A stretch of DNA of 64,000 nt from RYN-230 sp963711705 (GTDB taxonomy: Bacteria; Actinomycetota; Actinomycetes; Streptosporangiales; Streptosporangiaceae). The stretch covers positions 372,001 to 436,000 of the forward strand of contig CAVQFM010000013.1 of assembly GCA_963711705.1 (NCBI GenBank). The letters are read 5' to 3'. The notes beneath the pieces are model-generated. The model searched no databases. It had not been told where the DNA came from and saw only the letters and a program-made list of their open reading frames with translations. This document shows positions 38,752 through 48,116 of the stretch, piece after piece; within the stretch, counting starts at the first letter, position 1; every line of letters starts with the position of its first letter. A program made the translations under genes and the position numbers.

Positions 38752-40647
38752 GTGGCTCCCCCAAGCAGTAACGTCTCCCGGCCGGGACGTGCGCTGGCCG
38801 TGCTGGCCGCGCTCATCGTGCTGCTGTTCCTGGCCATCGTGGGCGGCAACATCGCCTCACCCGGGGACTGGGGCAAGGACTTCAAGGTGCACCTGGGGCT
38901 GGATCTGACCAGCGGGACCACGGTGGCGCTGAAGGCGCAGGCCCCCAAGGGCGTGTCCGACGCGCAGTTCGCGGCGGACATGACCACGGCCAAGGACATC
39001 ATGACCAGCCGGGTGGACGGCGCCGGGTTCACCGAGGCCCAGGTGCAGCAGCAGGGCAGCGACATCATCAACGTGGCCGTGCCGGGCGCGGGCAGCCAGA
39101 AGGTGGTGGACCTGGTCGGCACCACCGCCCAGCTGCTGTTCCGCCAGGTGCTGCTGATGGCGCCGAATACCGGTGCCACCACGGCCACGCCGGTCCCGAC
39201 CCCATCGGCGAGCGGGTCACCCGCGGCTACCCCGTCGGCCAGCGGGTCACCGTCCGCGTCGGCCAGCTCCACGGCCAAGAAGAAGAACGGCGCCCTGGGC
39301 GCGACGGCGGGCGGCGGGGCGGCCGGGCAGGAGATGGTGAGCCACTCCCGCTCCCTGACCGCCGCGCACCCCAAGGCAGCCGCCAGCCCGTCGGGCTCGG
39401 CCAGCGCCAGCCCAGCGGCCAGCGCGGCCGCCACCCCATCGCCGGGCAGCAGCTCGGCGGTGTCCACCGTGGCCGGCGCGTCGGGTGACGCGAGCCTGGT
39501 CAACCCGCAGGTGAAGACCCTGTTCAACAAGCTGAACTGTGCTGACAAGAACTGGAAAGCGCAGGTCGGCTACGCCCAGCAGCAGTACAACGACCCGAAC
39601 ATCCAGACGGTCTCGTGCGGCTCCGAGGGCGGGGTGGTGTACAAGTTCGTGCTGGACAAGTCCAAGGTCGTCGGCAAGGACATCAAGTCGGCCAGCGCCA
39701 GCCCGCAGACCTCCAGCGTGTACTGGCAGACCAACCTCAGCTTCCACCCGGACGGCGCCAACGCGTTTGGCCAGCTGACCGAGCAGATGTACAGCAAGTA
39801 CGGCACCTCGGGCACCCCGTCCTCGCCGCTGGACTACCTGGCCGTGATCCTCGACGGGAACGTGGTCTCGTTCCCGGCCATCGACCAGGGCGCGATCACC
39901 GGCGGCTCCGCGCAGATCACCGGCAACTTCAGCCAGACCCAGGCGACGAACCTGGCCACCCAGCTCAGCTACGGCGCGCTGCCGCTCACCTTCACCAAGG
40001 AGTCGGTCCAGTCGGTATCCCCGCAGCTGGGCAGCGACCAGCTGCACGCCGGGCTGCTGGCCGGGGCCCTCGGCCTGCTGCTCGTCGTGCTCTACTGCCT
40101 GCTCTACTACCGGGGCCTGGCCGTGGTCGCGGTGTCCAGCCTGATCATCGCGTCGATCCTGGTGTTCGAGGCGGTGATCCTGCTCGGCAAGTACCAGAAT
40201 TTCGCGCTGGAACTGTCCGGGGTGGCCGGCCTCATCGTGGCCATCGGCATCACCGCGGACTCGTTCGTGGTGTTCTTCGAACGGCTCCGTGACGAGGTCC
40301 GGGACGGCCGGACGCTGCGCACCGCGGTGGAACGCGGCTGGAAACGGGCCCGGCGGACCATCCTGGTCGCGGACGCGGTCTCGTTCCTGGCCGCGGCGCT
40401 GCTGTGGTACTTCTCCATCGGCGAGGTCAAGGGCTTCGCGTTCACCCTCGGGCTGACCACGGTCATCGACGTGATCGTCGTCTTCCTGTTCACCAAGCCC
40501 ATGATCACCCTGCTCGCCCGGACCAAGTTCTACGGTCAGGGACACCGGCTGTCCGGCCTGGACCCGGCCCGGCTGGGGGCCCGGGCGCCCTGGCGATCTT
40601 CCCGGACGGCCCGCGTGCGCACCGGCGCCCCGGCGAAGGAGGCGTGA
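38752..40647 (+). CDS. secD: protein translocase subunit SecD
   Basis: 631 residues, GTG start. Membrane helix 1 is at about 14-34; the first periplasmic domain (VHLGLDLTSGTTVALKAQ) is split by a long Ser/Ala/Pro linker (about 140-245) typical of actinobacterial SecD. Five further helices lie in the C-terminal third, including GVAGLIVAIGITADSFVVFFERLRDEVRDGR, the SecD/RND D4 motif. With SecF it uses proton motive force to pull proteins across the membrane. Stop and secF start overlap (TGATG). Confidence 0.96.
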   Translation: MAPPSSNVSRPGRALAVLAALIVLLFLAIVGGNIASPGDWGKDFKVHLGLDLTSGTTVALKAQAPKGVSDAQFAADMTTAKDIMTSRVDGAGFTEAQVQQQGSDIINVAVPGAGSQKVVDLVGTTAQLLFRQVLLMAPNTGATTATPVPTPSASGSPAATPSASGSPSASASSTAKKKNGALGATAGGGAAGQEMVSHSRSLTAAHPKAAASPSGSASASPAASAAATPSPGSSSAVSTVAGASGDASLVNPQVKTLFNKLNCADKNWKAQVGYAQQQYNDPNIQTVSCGSEGGVVYKFVLDKSKVVGKDIKSASASPQTSSVYWQTNLSFHPDGANAFGQLTEQMYSKYGTSGTPSSPLDYLAVILDGNVVSFPAIDQGAITGGSAQITGNFSQTQATNLATQLSYGALPLTFTKESVQSVSPQLGSDQLHAGLLAGALGLLLVVLYCLLYYRGLAVVAVSSLIIASILVFEAVILLGKYQNFALELSGVAGLIVAIGITADSFVVFFERLRDEVRDGRTLRTAVERGWKRARRTILVADAVSFLAAALLWYFSIGEVKGFAFTLGLTTVIDVIVVFLFTKPMITLLARTKFYGQGHRLSGLDPARLGARAPWRSSRTARVRTGAPAKEA

Positions 40648-41906
40648 TGTCGCGGCTTGGCTCCATCGGCGGCCGGCTCTACCGCGGCGAGGTCTCCTTC
40701 GACTTCGTGGGCCGGCAGAAGCTCTGGTACTCGATCTCCGGGCTGATCCTGGTGCTCAGCCTGGTGGGCCTGTTCGGCCGCGGGCTGAACTTCAGCGTCA
40801 ACTTCAAGGGCGGCTCGGTCTTCCAGTTCCCGGCATCGTCCGCATCGATCAGCCAGGTGCGCAGCGCGGCGGCCAGCGGTGGGGCCGGCCAGGACGTCAT
40901 CGTCGAGAAAGTGGGCTCCGGCAGCAGCGCCCAGTGGCAGGTGCAGACCGGGAAGCTGCCCTACGCCCAGCAGACCCACGTGCAGGACGTGCTGAGCCGG
41001 GACCTCGGGGTCCCAACTGACAAGATCAGCATCAGCTTCATCGGGGCCAGCTGGGGATCGCAGATCACGCAGAAGGCCATCCAGGCGCTGATCGCGTTCC
41101 TCATCGTCATTGTCATCTACCTGACGATCGCGTTCGAGTGGCGGATGGCCCTGGCCGCGCTGATCGCGCTGGCCCATGACATCGTGATCACCACCGGGGT
41201 GTACGCGCTGGCCGGCTTCGAGGTCAGCCCGGCCACCGTGATCGGCCTGCTGACCATCCTGGGTTACTCGCTCTACGACACCGTGGTCGTCTTCGACAAG
41301 GTCCGGGAGAATACCGCGGGCCTGCTCGGCTCGGCCCGCAGCACGTACAGCCAGGCCGCCAACCTGGCGCTCAACCAGACCCTGGTGCGCTCGATCAACA
41401 CCTCGGTGATCGCCCTGCTGCCGGTGGCGTCCATCCTGTTCGTGGGGGCCGGGCTGCTCGGCGCCGGGGAACTGAAGGACCTGGCGCTGGTGCTGTTCGT
41501 CGGCATGCTGTCCGGCACCTACTCCTCGATCTGCATCGCCACCCCGGTGCTGGCCGACCTGAAGGAACGCGACCCGCAGTACAAGGCGCTGGCCAAGCGG
41601 GTCGCGGCCAAGGCGGCCGGCGGCCGGGCGGCCAAGCGGGCCGCGGCCAAGACGGGCCGCCCGGTGGCCGGCGGCGCGGTCACGGCCGCGGGCACGGTCA
41701 CCGCGGATGGCGACGGGGATCAGGTGGACACCCCGCCGCCCGCGGTGGCCGGGGACGACGAGGCCGCGGCGACCGGGGACAAGGTGCCGGCCGGCCGGGC
41801 CGCACCGCGGCCGCCCGGCCCCGCCGCCCCCAGCGGCCCCCGGCAGCAGCCCCGGCGCACCAGTGCGGCCAAGCGCCGCCCGGGCGGCAAGAAGAAGCGC
41901 CGCTAG
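40647..41906 (+). CDS. secF: protein translocase subunit SecF
   Basis: 419 residues. FVGRQKLWYSISGLILVLSL starts helix 1, the periplasmic domain includes GLNFSVNFKGGS, and helices 2-6 carry the SecF signature ILGYSLYDTVVVFDKVRENT. After the membrane part comes a 130-residue Ala/Arg/Pro-rich cytoplasmic tail ending KKKRR. GAAGGAGG precedes the ATG. The apt start codon immediately follows the stop. Confidence 0.96.
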   Translation: MSRLGSIGGRLYRGEVSFDFVGRQKLWYSISGLILVLSLVGLFGRGLNFSVNFKGGSVFQFPASSASISQVRSAAASGGAGQDVIVEKVGSGSSAQWQVQTGKLPYAQQTHVQDVLSRDLGVPTDKISISFIGASWGSQITQKAIQALIAFLIVIVIYLTIAFEWRMALAALIALAHDIVITTGVYALAGFEVSPATVIGLLTILGYSLYDTVVVFDKVRENTAGLLGSARSTYSQAANLALNQTLVRSINTSVIALLPVASILFVGAGLLGAGELKDLALVLFVGMLSGTYSSICIATPVLADLKERDPQYKALAKRVAAKAAGGRAAKRAAAKTGRPVAGGAVTAAGTVTADGDGDQVDTPPPAVAGDDEAAATGDKVPAGRAAPRPPGPAAPSGPRQQPRRTSAAKRRPGGKKKRR

Positions 41907-42491
41907 ATGGAGCCGGACAAGGCCCCGGCCCCGGCGGTCGCGCCGGACGCCGACCCGGCCCTGGCCGGGCTGATCAAGGCCCGGGTGCGCGATATCGCCG
42001 ACTACCCGCAGCCCGGGGTGATGTTCAAGGACATCACCCCGCTGCTCGCCGACGGCGACGCGCTGGCCGCGGTGGTCAGCGGGCTGGCCGCCGGGCACGC
42101 GCGCCGCGGCGCGCCGGGCGGCGTGGACAAGGTGGCCGGGATCGAAGCCCGTGGTTTCATCCTGGCCGCGTCGGTGGCCATCCAGCTGGGTGCGGGCTTT
42201 GTGCCCGTGCGCAAGCAGGGCAAACTGCCCGGGCCGACGTTCGCCCGCAGCTACGACCTGGAGTACGGCAGCGCCACCATCGAAGTGCACCAGGATGCGT
42301 TCGCGCCCGGTGAGCGGGTGCTCATCGTGGACGATGTGCTGGCCACCGGGGGCACCGCCGCCGCCACCGCCGGCCTGGTCCGGACGGCCGGCGCCGAGGT
42401 CACCGGGATCTCGGTGATCCTGGAGCTCAGCTTCCTCGGCGGCCGGGCCCGGCTGCCCGGCGACCTGGTCCGCTCGCTGCTGGTCGTCTAG
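41907..42491 (+). CDS. apt: adenine phosphoribosyltransferase
   Basis: 194 residues. PRPP-binding motif VLIVDDVLATGGTA, the DYPQPGVMFKDITPLL opening and the GIEARGFILAASVA block define APRT, which salvages adenine to AMP. Its ATG abuts the secF stop. In many actinobacteria apt lies between secF and relA as here. Confidence 0.95.
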   Translation: MEPDKAPAPAVAPDADPALAGLIKARVRDIADYPQPGVMFKDITPLLADGDALAAVVSGLAAGHARRGAPGGVDKVAGIEARGFILAASVAIQLGAGFVPVRKQGKLPGPTFARSYDLEYGSATIEVHQDAFAPGERVLIVDDVLATGGTAAATAGLVRTAGAEVTGISVILELSFLGGRARLPGDLVRSLLVV

Positions 42492-42577
42492 GCATCTCCC
42501 GCCGGGGCCGCCCTGACCCGGCACTTCAGCGATCTTCCGCCGATAGACTGGGGTCTTGGCGGACGTGAGGAGTGCCT

Positions 42578-45094
42578 GTGGCCGGTGATGTGGCAACGAC
42601 CGGCGATGCCGGCGCCGGGGCCACTCCTGTCCCCCCGGGCCAGACCGCCGCGGCGGGGGAGGGCGTGGCCGCCCCGGGCCAGGGCAGCCCTGGCCAGGTA
42701 GCCGCTGCCCAGCCCGGCCCGGTTCCGGCCGCCCCCACCCGCGACGACGGCACCCGCGAGGACGGCACCCGCAGCGACACCGGCCAGCCGAACGGCCCGC
42801 GGCCCGGTGCCGGCCGGCGTAACGGCCAGGCCGCGGGCGGCACCCGGGTGCCGGGCAGCGGCCGGGCCGCCCGCCGGCTGGCCCGGCTCGGCGCGGCCCG
42901 CGGCGGCGGGATCAACCCGGTGCTGGAGCCGATGATCAAGACGGTCCGCGCCACCCACCCCAAGGCCGACGTCCGGCTCATCGAGCACGCCTACGACGTG
43001 GCCGCGCACTGGCACGCCGGGCAGAAGCGCAAGAGCGGCGACCCCTACATCACCCACCCGCTGGCCGTGGCCACCATCCTGGCCGAGCTGGGGATGAACC
43101 ACGAGACACTGTGCGCCGCGCTGCTGCACGACACGGTCGAGGACACCCCGTACGCCCTGGACCAGCTCCGCCGCGACTTCGGCGACGAGATCGCGGCCCT
43201 GGTCGACGGGGTGACCAAGCTGGACAAGGTCAAGTACGGCGACGTTGCCGAGGCCGAGACCGTCCGCAAGATGGTGGTCGCGATGTCCCGCGACATCCGG
43301 GTGCTGGTGATCAAGCTGGCCGACCGGCTGCACAACATGCGCACGCTGCGCTACCTGCCCCGGGAGAAGCAGGAGCGCAAGTCCCGTGAGGTCCTGGAGA
43401 TCTACGCGCCGCTCGCGCACCGGCTCGGCATGAACACGATCAAGTGGGAGCTGGAGGACCTGGCGTTCGCCACGCTCTACCCCAAGCGCTACGACGAGAT
43501 CGCCCGGCTGGTGTCCGAGCGCGCCCCGCGCCGCGACGTGTTCCTGTCGGAGGTCATCGAGGACGTCTCGGCCGACCTGCGCGACGCCAAGGTCAAGGCG
43601 CGGGTCATGGGCCGGCCCAAGCACTACTACTCCGTCTACCAGAAGATGATCGCCAGGAACGTCGGCTTCGACGACATCTATGACCTGGTCGGCATCCGGG
43701 TGCTGGTGGACTCGGTCCGCGACTGCTACGCCGCGCTCGGCACGGTGCACGCCCGGTGGAACCCGGTGCCCGGCCGGTTCAAGGACTACATCGCGATGCC
43801 GAAGTTCAACATGTACCAGTCGCTGCACACGACGGTCATCGGCCCCGGGGGCAAGCCCGTCGAGCTGCAGATCAGGACCTGGAGCATGCACCAGCGGGCC
43901 GAGTACGGGGTGGCCGCGCACTGGAAGTACAAGGAAGAGACGGTGCTCGGCGGCGAGCGCGGCAGCCCGGCCGGCGCCGGGGACCTGGCCTGGCTGCGCC
44001 AGCTGGTGGACTGGCAGCGGGAGACCGCCGACCCGGCCGAATTCCTCGAATCACTGCGCTTCGACCTCGGCGCGGCCGAGGTGTACGTGTTCACCCCGCG
44101 CGGTGAGGTGATCGCGCTGCCGCAGGGCGCCACCCCGGTGGACTTCGCGTACTCGATCCACACCGAAGTCGGCCACCGCACGATCGGCGCGCGGGTCAAC
44201 GGCCGCCTGGTGGCGCTGGAGAGCACGCTCGACAACGGCGACACGGTGGAGATCTTCACCTCCAAGGCGCCGGACGCCGGGCCGAGCCACGACTGGCTGG
44301 GCTTCGTGAAGAGCGCCCGGGCCCGCAACAAGATCCGGCACTGGTTCTCCAAGGAGCGCCGTGAGGCGGCTACCGAGGGCGGCAAGACCGCGATCGCCCG
44401 GGCCATGCGCAAGCACGGCCTGCCGCTGCAGCGGCTGGCCACCGGGGACGCGCTGCTCGCGTTGGCCACCGAGCTGCACTACCCCGACCTGTCCGCGCTG
44501 TACGCCGCGGTCGGCGAGGGGCACGTCAGCGCGCAGTCGGTGGCGGCCAAACTGGTCCAGTCGGCCGGCGGGATGGCCGGCGCGCAGGAGGACCTGGCCG
44601 AGGCCACCCTGCCCACCCGGCCGCCGCCGCAGCGGCCGACCGGTGACTCCGGTGTGGTGGTGGAAGGCACCGCCGACGTGTACGCGCGGCTGTCCAAGTG
44701 CTGCACCCCGGTGCCCGGGGACGAGATCACCGGCTTCGTCACCCGCGGGCACGGCGTGTCGGTGCACCGGGCCGACTGCCTCAACCTGCGCCACCTGCTC
44801 GACTCACAGCCCGAGCGGCTGGTCGCGGTGCGCTGGTCGCCCACCGAAGACTCGCTGTTCCTGGTGGCCATCCAGGTGGAAGCGCTGGACCGGACCGGCC
44901 TGCTGTCCGACGTCACCCGGAGCATCTCCGACCAGCACGTGAACATCCTGTCCGCGTCGGTCACCACGACCCGGGACCGGGTGGCCGTCAGCCGGTTCAC
45001 GTTCGAGATGGGCGACCCCAAGCACCTCGGTCACGTGCTCCGCGCGGTGCGCGCCATCGACGGCGTCTACGACGTGTACCGGATCACGAGTTAG
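42578..45094 (+). CDS. relA: bifunctional (p)ppGpp synthetase/hydrolase
   Basis: 838 residues from GTG 42578 (GAGGAG six bases upstream; GTG 42572 is too close to it). After a disordered Ala/Gly/Pro-rich N-terminus of about 110 residues come the HD hydrolase (HDTVED at 184-189), synthetase domain with RFKD (the bifunctional Gram-positive signature, in GRFKDYIAMPKFNMYQSLH), TGS (VYVFTPRGEVIALPQGATPVDF), a helical/zinc-finger region with KCCTPVPGDEI, and ACT. It sets (p)ppGpp level in the stringent response. TAGACT (42544-42549) is a plausible -10. Confidence 0.97.
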   Translation: MAGDVATTGDAGAGATPVPPGQTAAAGEGVAAPGQGSPGQVAAAQPGPVPAAPTRDDGTREDGTRSDTGQPNGPRPGAGRRNGQAAGGTRVPGSGRAARRLARLGAARGGGINPVLEPMIKTVRATHPKADVRLIEHAYDVAAHWHAGQKRKSGDPYITHPLAVATILAELGMNHETLCAALLHDTVEDTPYALDQLRRDFGDEIAALVDGVTKLDKVKYGDVAEAETVRKMVVAMSRDIRVLVIKLADRLHNMRTLRYLPREKQERKSREVLEIYAPLAHRLGMNTIKWELEDLAFATLYPKRYDEIARLVSERAPRRDVFLSEVIEDVSADLRDAKVKARVMGRPKHYYSVYQKMIARNVGFDDIYDLVGIRVLVDSVRDCYAALGTVHARWNPVPGRFKDYIAMPKFNMYQSLHTTVIGPGGKPVELQIRTWSMHQRAEYGVAAHWKYKEETVLGGERGSPAGAGDLAWLRQLVDWQRETADPAEFLESLRFDLGAAEVYVFTPRGEVIALPQGATPVDFAYSIHTEVGHRTIGARVNGRLVALESTLDNGDTVEIFTSKAPDAGPSHDWLGFVKSARARNKIRHWFSKERREAATEGGKTAIARAMRKHGLPLQRLATGDALLALATELHYPDLSALYAAVGEGHVSAQSVAAKLVQSAGGMAGAQEDLAEATLPTRPPPQRPTGDSGVVVEGTADVYARLSKCCTPVPGDEITGFVTRGHGVSVHRADCLNLRHLLDSQPERLVAVRWSPTEDSLFLVAIQVEALDRTGLLSDVTRSISDQHVNILSASVTTTRDRVAVSRFTFEMGDPKHLGHVLRAVRAIDGVYDVYRITS

Positions 45095-45103
45095 GGCGGG
45101 TCC

Positions 45104-46342
45104 CTAGCTCGACAGCTCGGCCAGGGTGCGCTCGGCTTCCTCCAGCCAGGACTGCCGGGCGGCGATCGCCTCGGCCGCCTCGTCCGCGGCCTTCGAGTCG
45201 CCCCGCTGCTGGGCCTTGGCCAGCTGCCCTTCCAGGCTGGTGATGGCGGCCCGGATCTGGTCCACCGTGCCCTTGGCCCGGGCCAGCGCCTCCGGGTTGG
45301 ACCGGCGCCACTGGGCGTCCTCGGCCTTGCGCACCGCGTCCTCGACCCGGCGCAGGCCCTGCTCCAGGCGGTCGTGCGCCTCCCGGGGCACCGGGCCGGC
45401 CTGCTCCCAGCGCTCCTGGATGGACCGCAGCGCCGAGCGGGCCGCCCGCACATCGGTCACCGGCACCAGCGGGCTGGCCTCCTCCAGCAGCGCCGACTTG
45501 ACCGCCGCGTGCTCGCGCAGCTCGTTCTCCTTGGCCGAGAACACCTCCGACCGGGCCGCGAAGAACGTGTCCTGGGCCCCCTTGAACCGGCCCCACAGCT
45601 CTTCCTCGTCGGCCCGCCCGGCCCGGCCCGCCGCCTTCCAGGACCGCATCAGCTCCCGGTAGGCCGCCGCGGTCGGGCCCCAGTCGGTGGAGGTGGCCAG
45701 CGCCTCCGCCTCGGCCACCAGCTTCTCCTTGCGGGACTTGGCCTCCCCGCGCTCCTCCTCCAGCCCGGCGAAGTACGCCTTGCGGCGCTTGGCGAAACTG
45801 TTGCGCGCCGTGGACAGCCGCTTCCACAGCGCGGTCTCCACCGCCCGGTCGGCCCGGGGCGCAACCTTCCACTCCTCCAGCAGCTGGCGCATCCGCTCGC
45901 CGCTGATCTTCCAGTGCGTGGCCTCGGCGGCGATCTGCTCGGCCTCAGCGACGATGCGCTCCTTGATGCCCTTGGCCTCGACCCGGGCCTGCTCACGGGC
46001 CGCCCGGACCTCCTCGCGCCTGCCTTCCACCTGGCCGGTCAGCGCCTCCAGCCGGGTGCGCAGCGATTCCAGGTCGCCGACCGCGTGGGCGTCCGCCACC
46101 GCCTCCAGCAGCCGGTCGATGGATGCCCGGGCACTGCCGGGGGACAGGTCAGTGGCGGTGAGCCGCTGTTCAAGCAGGGCGACCTCGGTCTCCAGCGCGT
46201 CGAACTTGCGCCGGTAGAAGGCCAGCGCCTCATCGGGGCTGCCTGCCTGCCATGAGCCAACCACCCGCTCGCTCCCGGCGATACGCACGTAGACCGTACC
46301 GTCGTCGGCTACCCTGCCCCACGGATCGTTGGCGGTGCTCAC
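45104..46342 (-). CDS. DUF349 domain protein
   Basis: 412 residues from GTG 46342 with AGGAGG seven to eight bases upstream. After a short N-terminal strand region (WGRVADDGTVYVR) the chain is almost all charged helix with four DUF349 units, each with a W at fixed position (THWKISGERMRQLLEEWK, LWKRLSTARNSFAKRRKAYF, DWGPTAAAYRELMRSWK, QERWEQAGPVPREAHDRLEQGLR). DUF349 proteins are cytosolic, and E. coli YgfB-like relatives are poorly understood. Convergent with relA. Confidence 0.9.
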   Translation of the reverse strand: MSTANDPWGRVADDGTVYVRIAGSERVVGSWQAGSPDEALAFYRRKFDALETEVALLEQRLTATDLSPGSARASIDRLLEAVADAHAVGDLESLRTRLEALTGQVEGRREEVRAAREQARVEAKGIKERIVAEAEQIAAEATHWKISGERMRQLLEEWKVAPRADRAVETALWKRLSTARNSFAKRRKAYFAGLEEERGEAKSRKEKLVAEAEALATSTDWGPTAAAYRELMRSWKAAGRAGRADEEELWGRFKGAQDTFFAARSEVFSAKENELREHAAVKSALLEEASPLVPVTDVRAARSALRSIQERWEQAGPVPREAHDRLEQGLRRVEDAVRKAEDAQWRRSNPEALARAKGTVDQIRAAITSLEGQLAKAQQRGDSKAADEAAEAIAARQSWLEEAERTLAELSS

Positions 46343-46386
46343 CGCTAACCTCCTGCTCAGCCCTGGTCCTGGCAGCATCGCCCGGC

Positions 46387-47220
46387 TCAGGTCTTCTTAA
46401 TAGTGACGCTCTCGATGACGACTTTCTCCTTCGGGTGCCCATCCCCGTGGCCATTAGCGTTGTCACTGCCTGCCCTGGCCACATTCTGGATGATCCCGAG
46501 CCCTTTGACGACCCTGCCGAACGGCGTGTAGCTGGGGGCCAGCTTCGAGTTCCGGTAGACAAGGAAAAACTGGCTGCCGTTGGTATTGGGCCCGGAGTTC
46601 GCCATCGCCACAGTTCCCCCGGTGTACTTCGCGCCCGCCAGATTCTCGTCGCTGAACTTGTAACCGGGCCCGCCGGAGCCAGTGCCAGTAGGGTCCCCGC
46701 ACTGCAGCACGAACAGCGGGCTGGTAGTGGTCAGCCGGTGGCATTTGGTGTTGTTGAAATACTTCTTGGCCGCCAGGTAGACGAACGAGTTGACCGTGCA
46801 GGTGGCCTTGCTGTTGAGCAGGTGGATAACGACGTCCCCGCGGTTGGTGTGGATCGTCGCCTGGTAGCTGGCCTGGCCGTCGGGTTTCGCCGGGGGCGTG
46901 CCGACGTTGCGCGCGGCCGGCGTGCCACTGGCCGGGTACGTGCACGTGCGGGCGGGCTCGGCCTGCGCGCTGGGCGACGCCGAGGCGGACGCGGATGCCG
47001 AGGCCGAGGCCGAGGCGGTCGCCGCCGCGGCCGTATTGCTGGTCTTAGCCGGTGAGGAGAAGGCGAAAAACCCGCCCACGCCCAGGCCCACGACCACCAG
47101 GCAGACCACGGCTATCATGGTCACCTGCCGGCTCCGGTGAGCCCGCGCCGCGCGCTTCGCCTGCTGGCGCTGGAGACGCTCCCGCGCCAGCTTGCGCTGC
47201 CGGTCCTTCTTACCTGCCAC
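46387..47220 (-). CDS. membrane-anchored cyclophilin-type peptidyl-prolyl isomerase
   Basis: 277 residues. A basic N-terminus (KKDRQRKLARERLQRQQAKRAARAHRSR) precedes one membrane helix (about 34-55), a low-complexity Ala/Ser linker and a cyclophilin domain (about 115-277): YQATIHTNRGDVVIHLL, FNNTKCHRLTT, MANSGPNTNGSQFFLVY, FGRVVKGLGIIQNV. The catalytic Arg lies in CHRLT. It likely helps fold exported proteins outside the membrane. Codons here use more A/T than neighbours. Downstream on the same strand is the DUF349 gene, 44 bases away. Confidence 0.93.
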   Translation of the reverse strand: MAGKKDRQRKLARERLQRQQAKRAARAHRSRQVTMIAVVCLVVVGLGVGGFFAFSSPAKTSNTAAAATASASASASASASASPSAQAEPARTCTYPASGTPAARNVGTPPAKPDGQASYQATIHTNRGDVVIHLLNSKATCTVNSFVYLAAKKYFNNTKCHRLTTTSPLFVLQCGDPTGTGSGGPGYKFSDENLAGAKYTGGTVAMANSGPNTNGSQFFLVYRNSKLAPSYTPFGRVVKGLGIIQNVARAGSDNANGHGDGHPKEKVVIESVTIKKT

Positions 47221-47407
47221 CGATCTGTTCCTCCTGGCTGCCTGTTGCTTGCTTACCAGCGAAACTTCGCGAATGGTACCGGCACCCGTGAGGTCGTGAC
47301 GTCGCTGTTACCGGTTCGCGGCTGGGCCGAGCAGATCGGTAGCCTGGGGGAGGCGCGTGCTGCCGTGCACCGTGCTAAGTGTCCCGAACTATCCAGGAGG
47401 TCGGCCC

Positions 47408-48088
47408 GTGCTGGTTGCCGGGTTTCCGGCTGGCTCTTTTGCCGCCAATTGCTACCTGGTGGCGGCCGAGCCGGGCGCGGAGTGCCTGATCGTCGACCCG
47501 GGTGAGGACGCCGGGCCGGGGATCGACGAACTCGCCGCGCGGCACCGGCTCAAGCCGGTCGCGGTGCTGCTCACCCATGGGCACATCGACCACATGTGGT
47601 CGGTGGCGCCGGTGTGCGGGGCCCGGGACATCCCGGCCTACATCCACCCGGGAGACCGCGCGCTGCTCGCCGACCCGGCCCGCGGCCTGCCGCTCGGCCC
47701 CGGCCAGCAGCTGTTTGGCGGCCTGGAGTTCACCGAGCCGGACGACGTACGGGAACTCACCGACGGGGCGGTGCTCAGCCTGGCCGGGCTGGAGATTACC
47801 GTGGACCACGCGCCCGGGCACACCCCGGGCTCGGTGGCCTTCCGGTCCGGGACCACGGTGATGTTCTCCGGGGACCTGCTGTTCGCCGGGTCGATCGGCC
47901 GGACTGACCTGCCCGGCGGCGATCCGGCGGCCATGATGGGCAGCCTGGCCCGGGTCTGCCTGCCGCTGCCGGACGAGACCCAGGTGCTGCCGGGCCACGG
48001 GCCGGCCACCACCATCGGCGCGGAGCGGGCCAGCAACCAGTTCCTGGCCGGCCTGCAGCCGGGCGCGGGCCGCGCGACCGGGCTGTAG
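47408..48088 (+). CDS. MBL-fold metallo-hydrolase (glyoxalase II-like)
   Basis: 226 residues from GTG 47408, chosen for the AGGAGGT site just upstream. Metal ligands are in THGHIDH (56-62), APGHTPGS, SGDLLFAGSIGRTDL and a final GHGP. The size and motifs are those of hydroxyacylglutathione hydrolase-like or persulfide-dioxygenase-like proteins; no sulfur domain is fused. In streptomycetes a similar gene precedes hisS, but here aspS comes next. Confidence 0.9.
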   Translation: MLVAGFPAGSFAANCYLVAAEPGAECLIVDPGEDAGPGIDELAARHRLKPVAVLLTHGHIDHMWSVAPVCGARDIPAYIHPGDRALLADPARGLPLGPGQQLFGGLEFTEPDDVRELTDGAVLSLAGLEITVDHAPGHTPGSVAFRSGTTVMFSGDLLFAGSIGRTDLPGGDPAAMMGSLARVCLPLPDETQVLPGHGPATTIGAERASNQFLAGLQPGAGRATGL

Positions 48089-48116
48089 GACGGCGGCGAG
48101 AGAGGCTGAGCGGGAC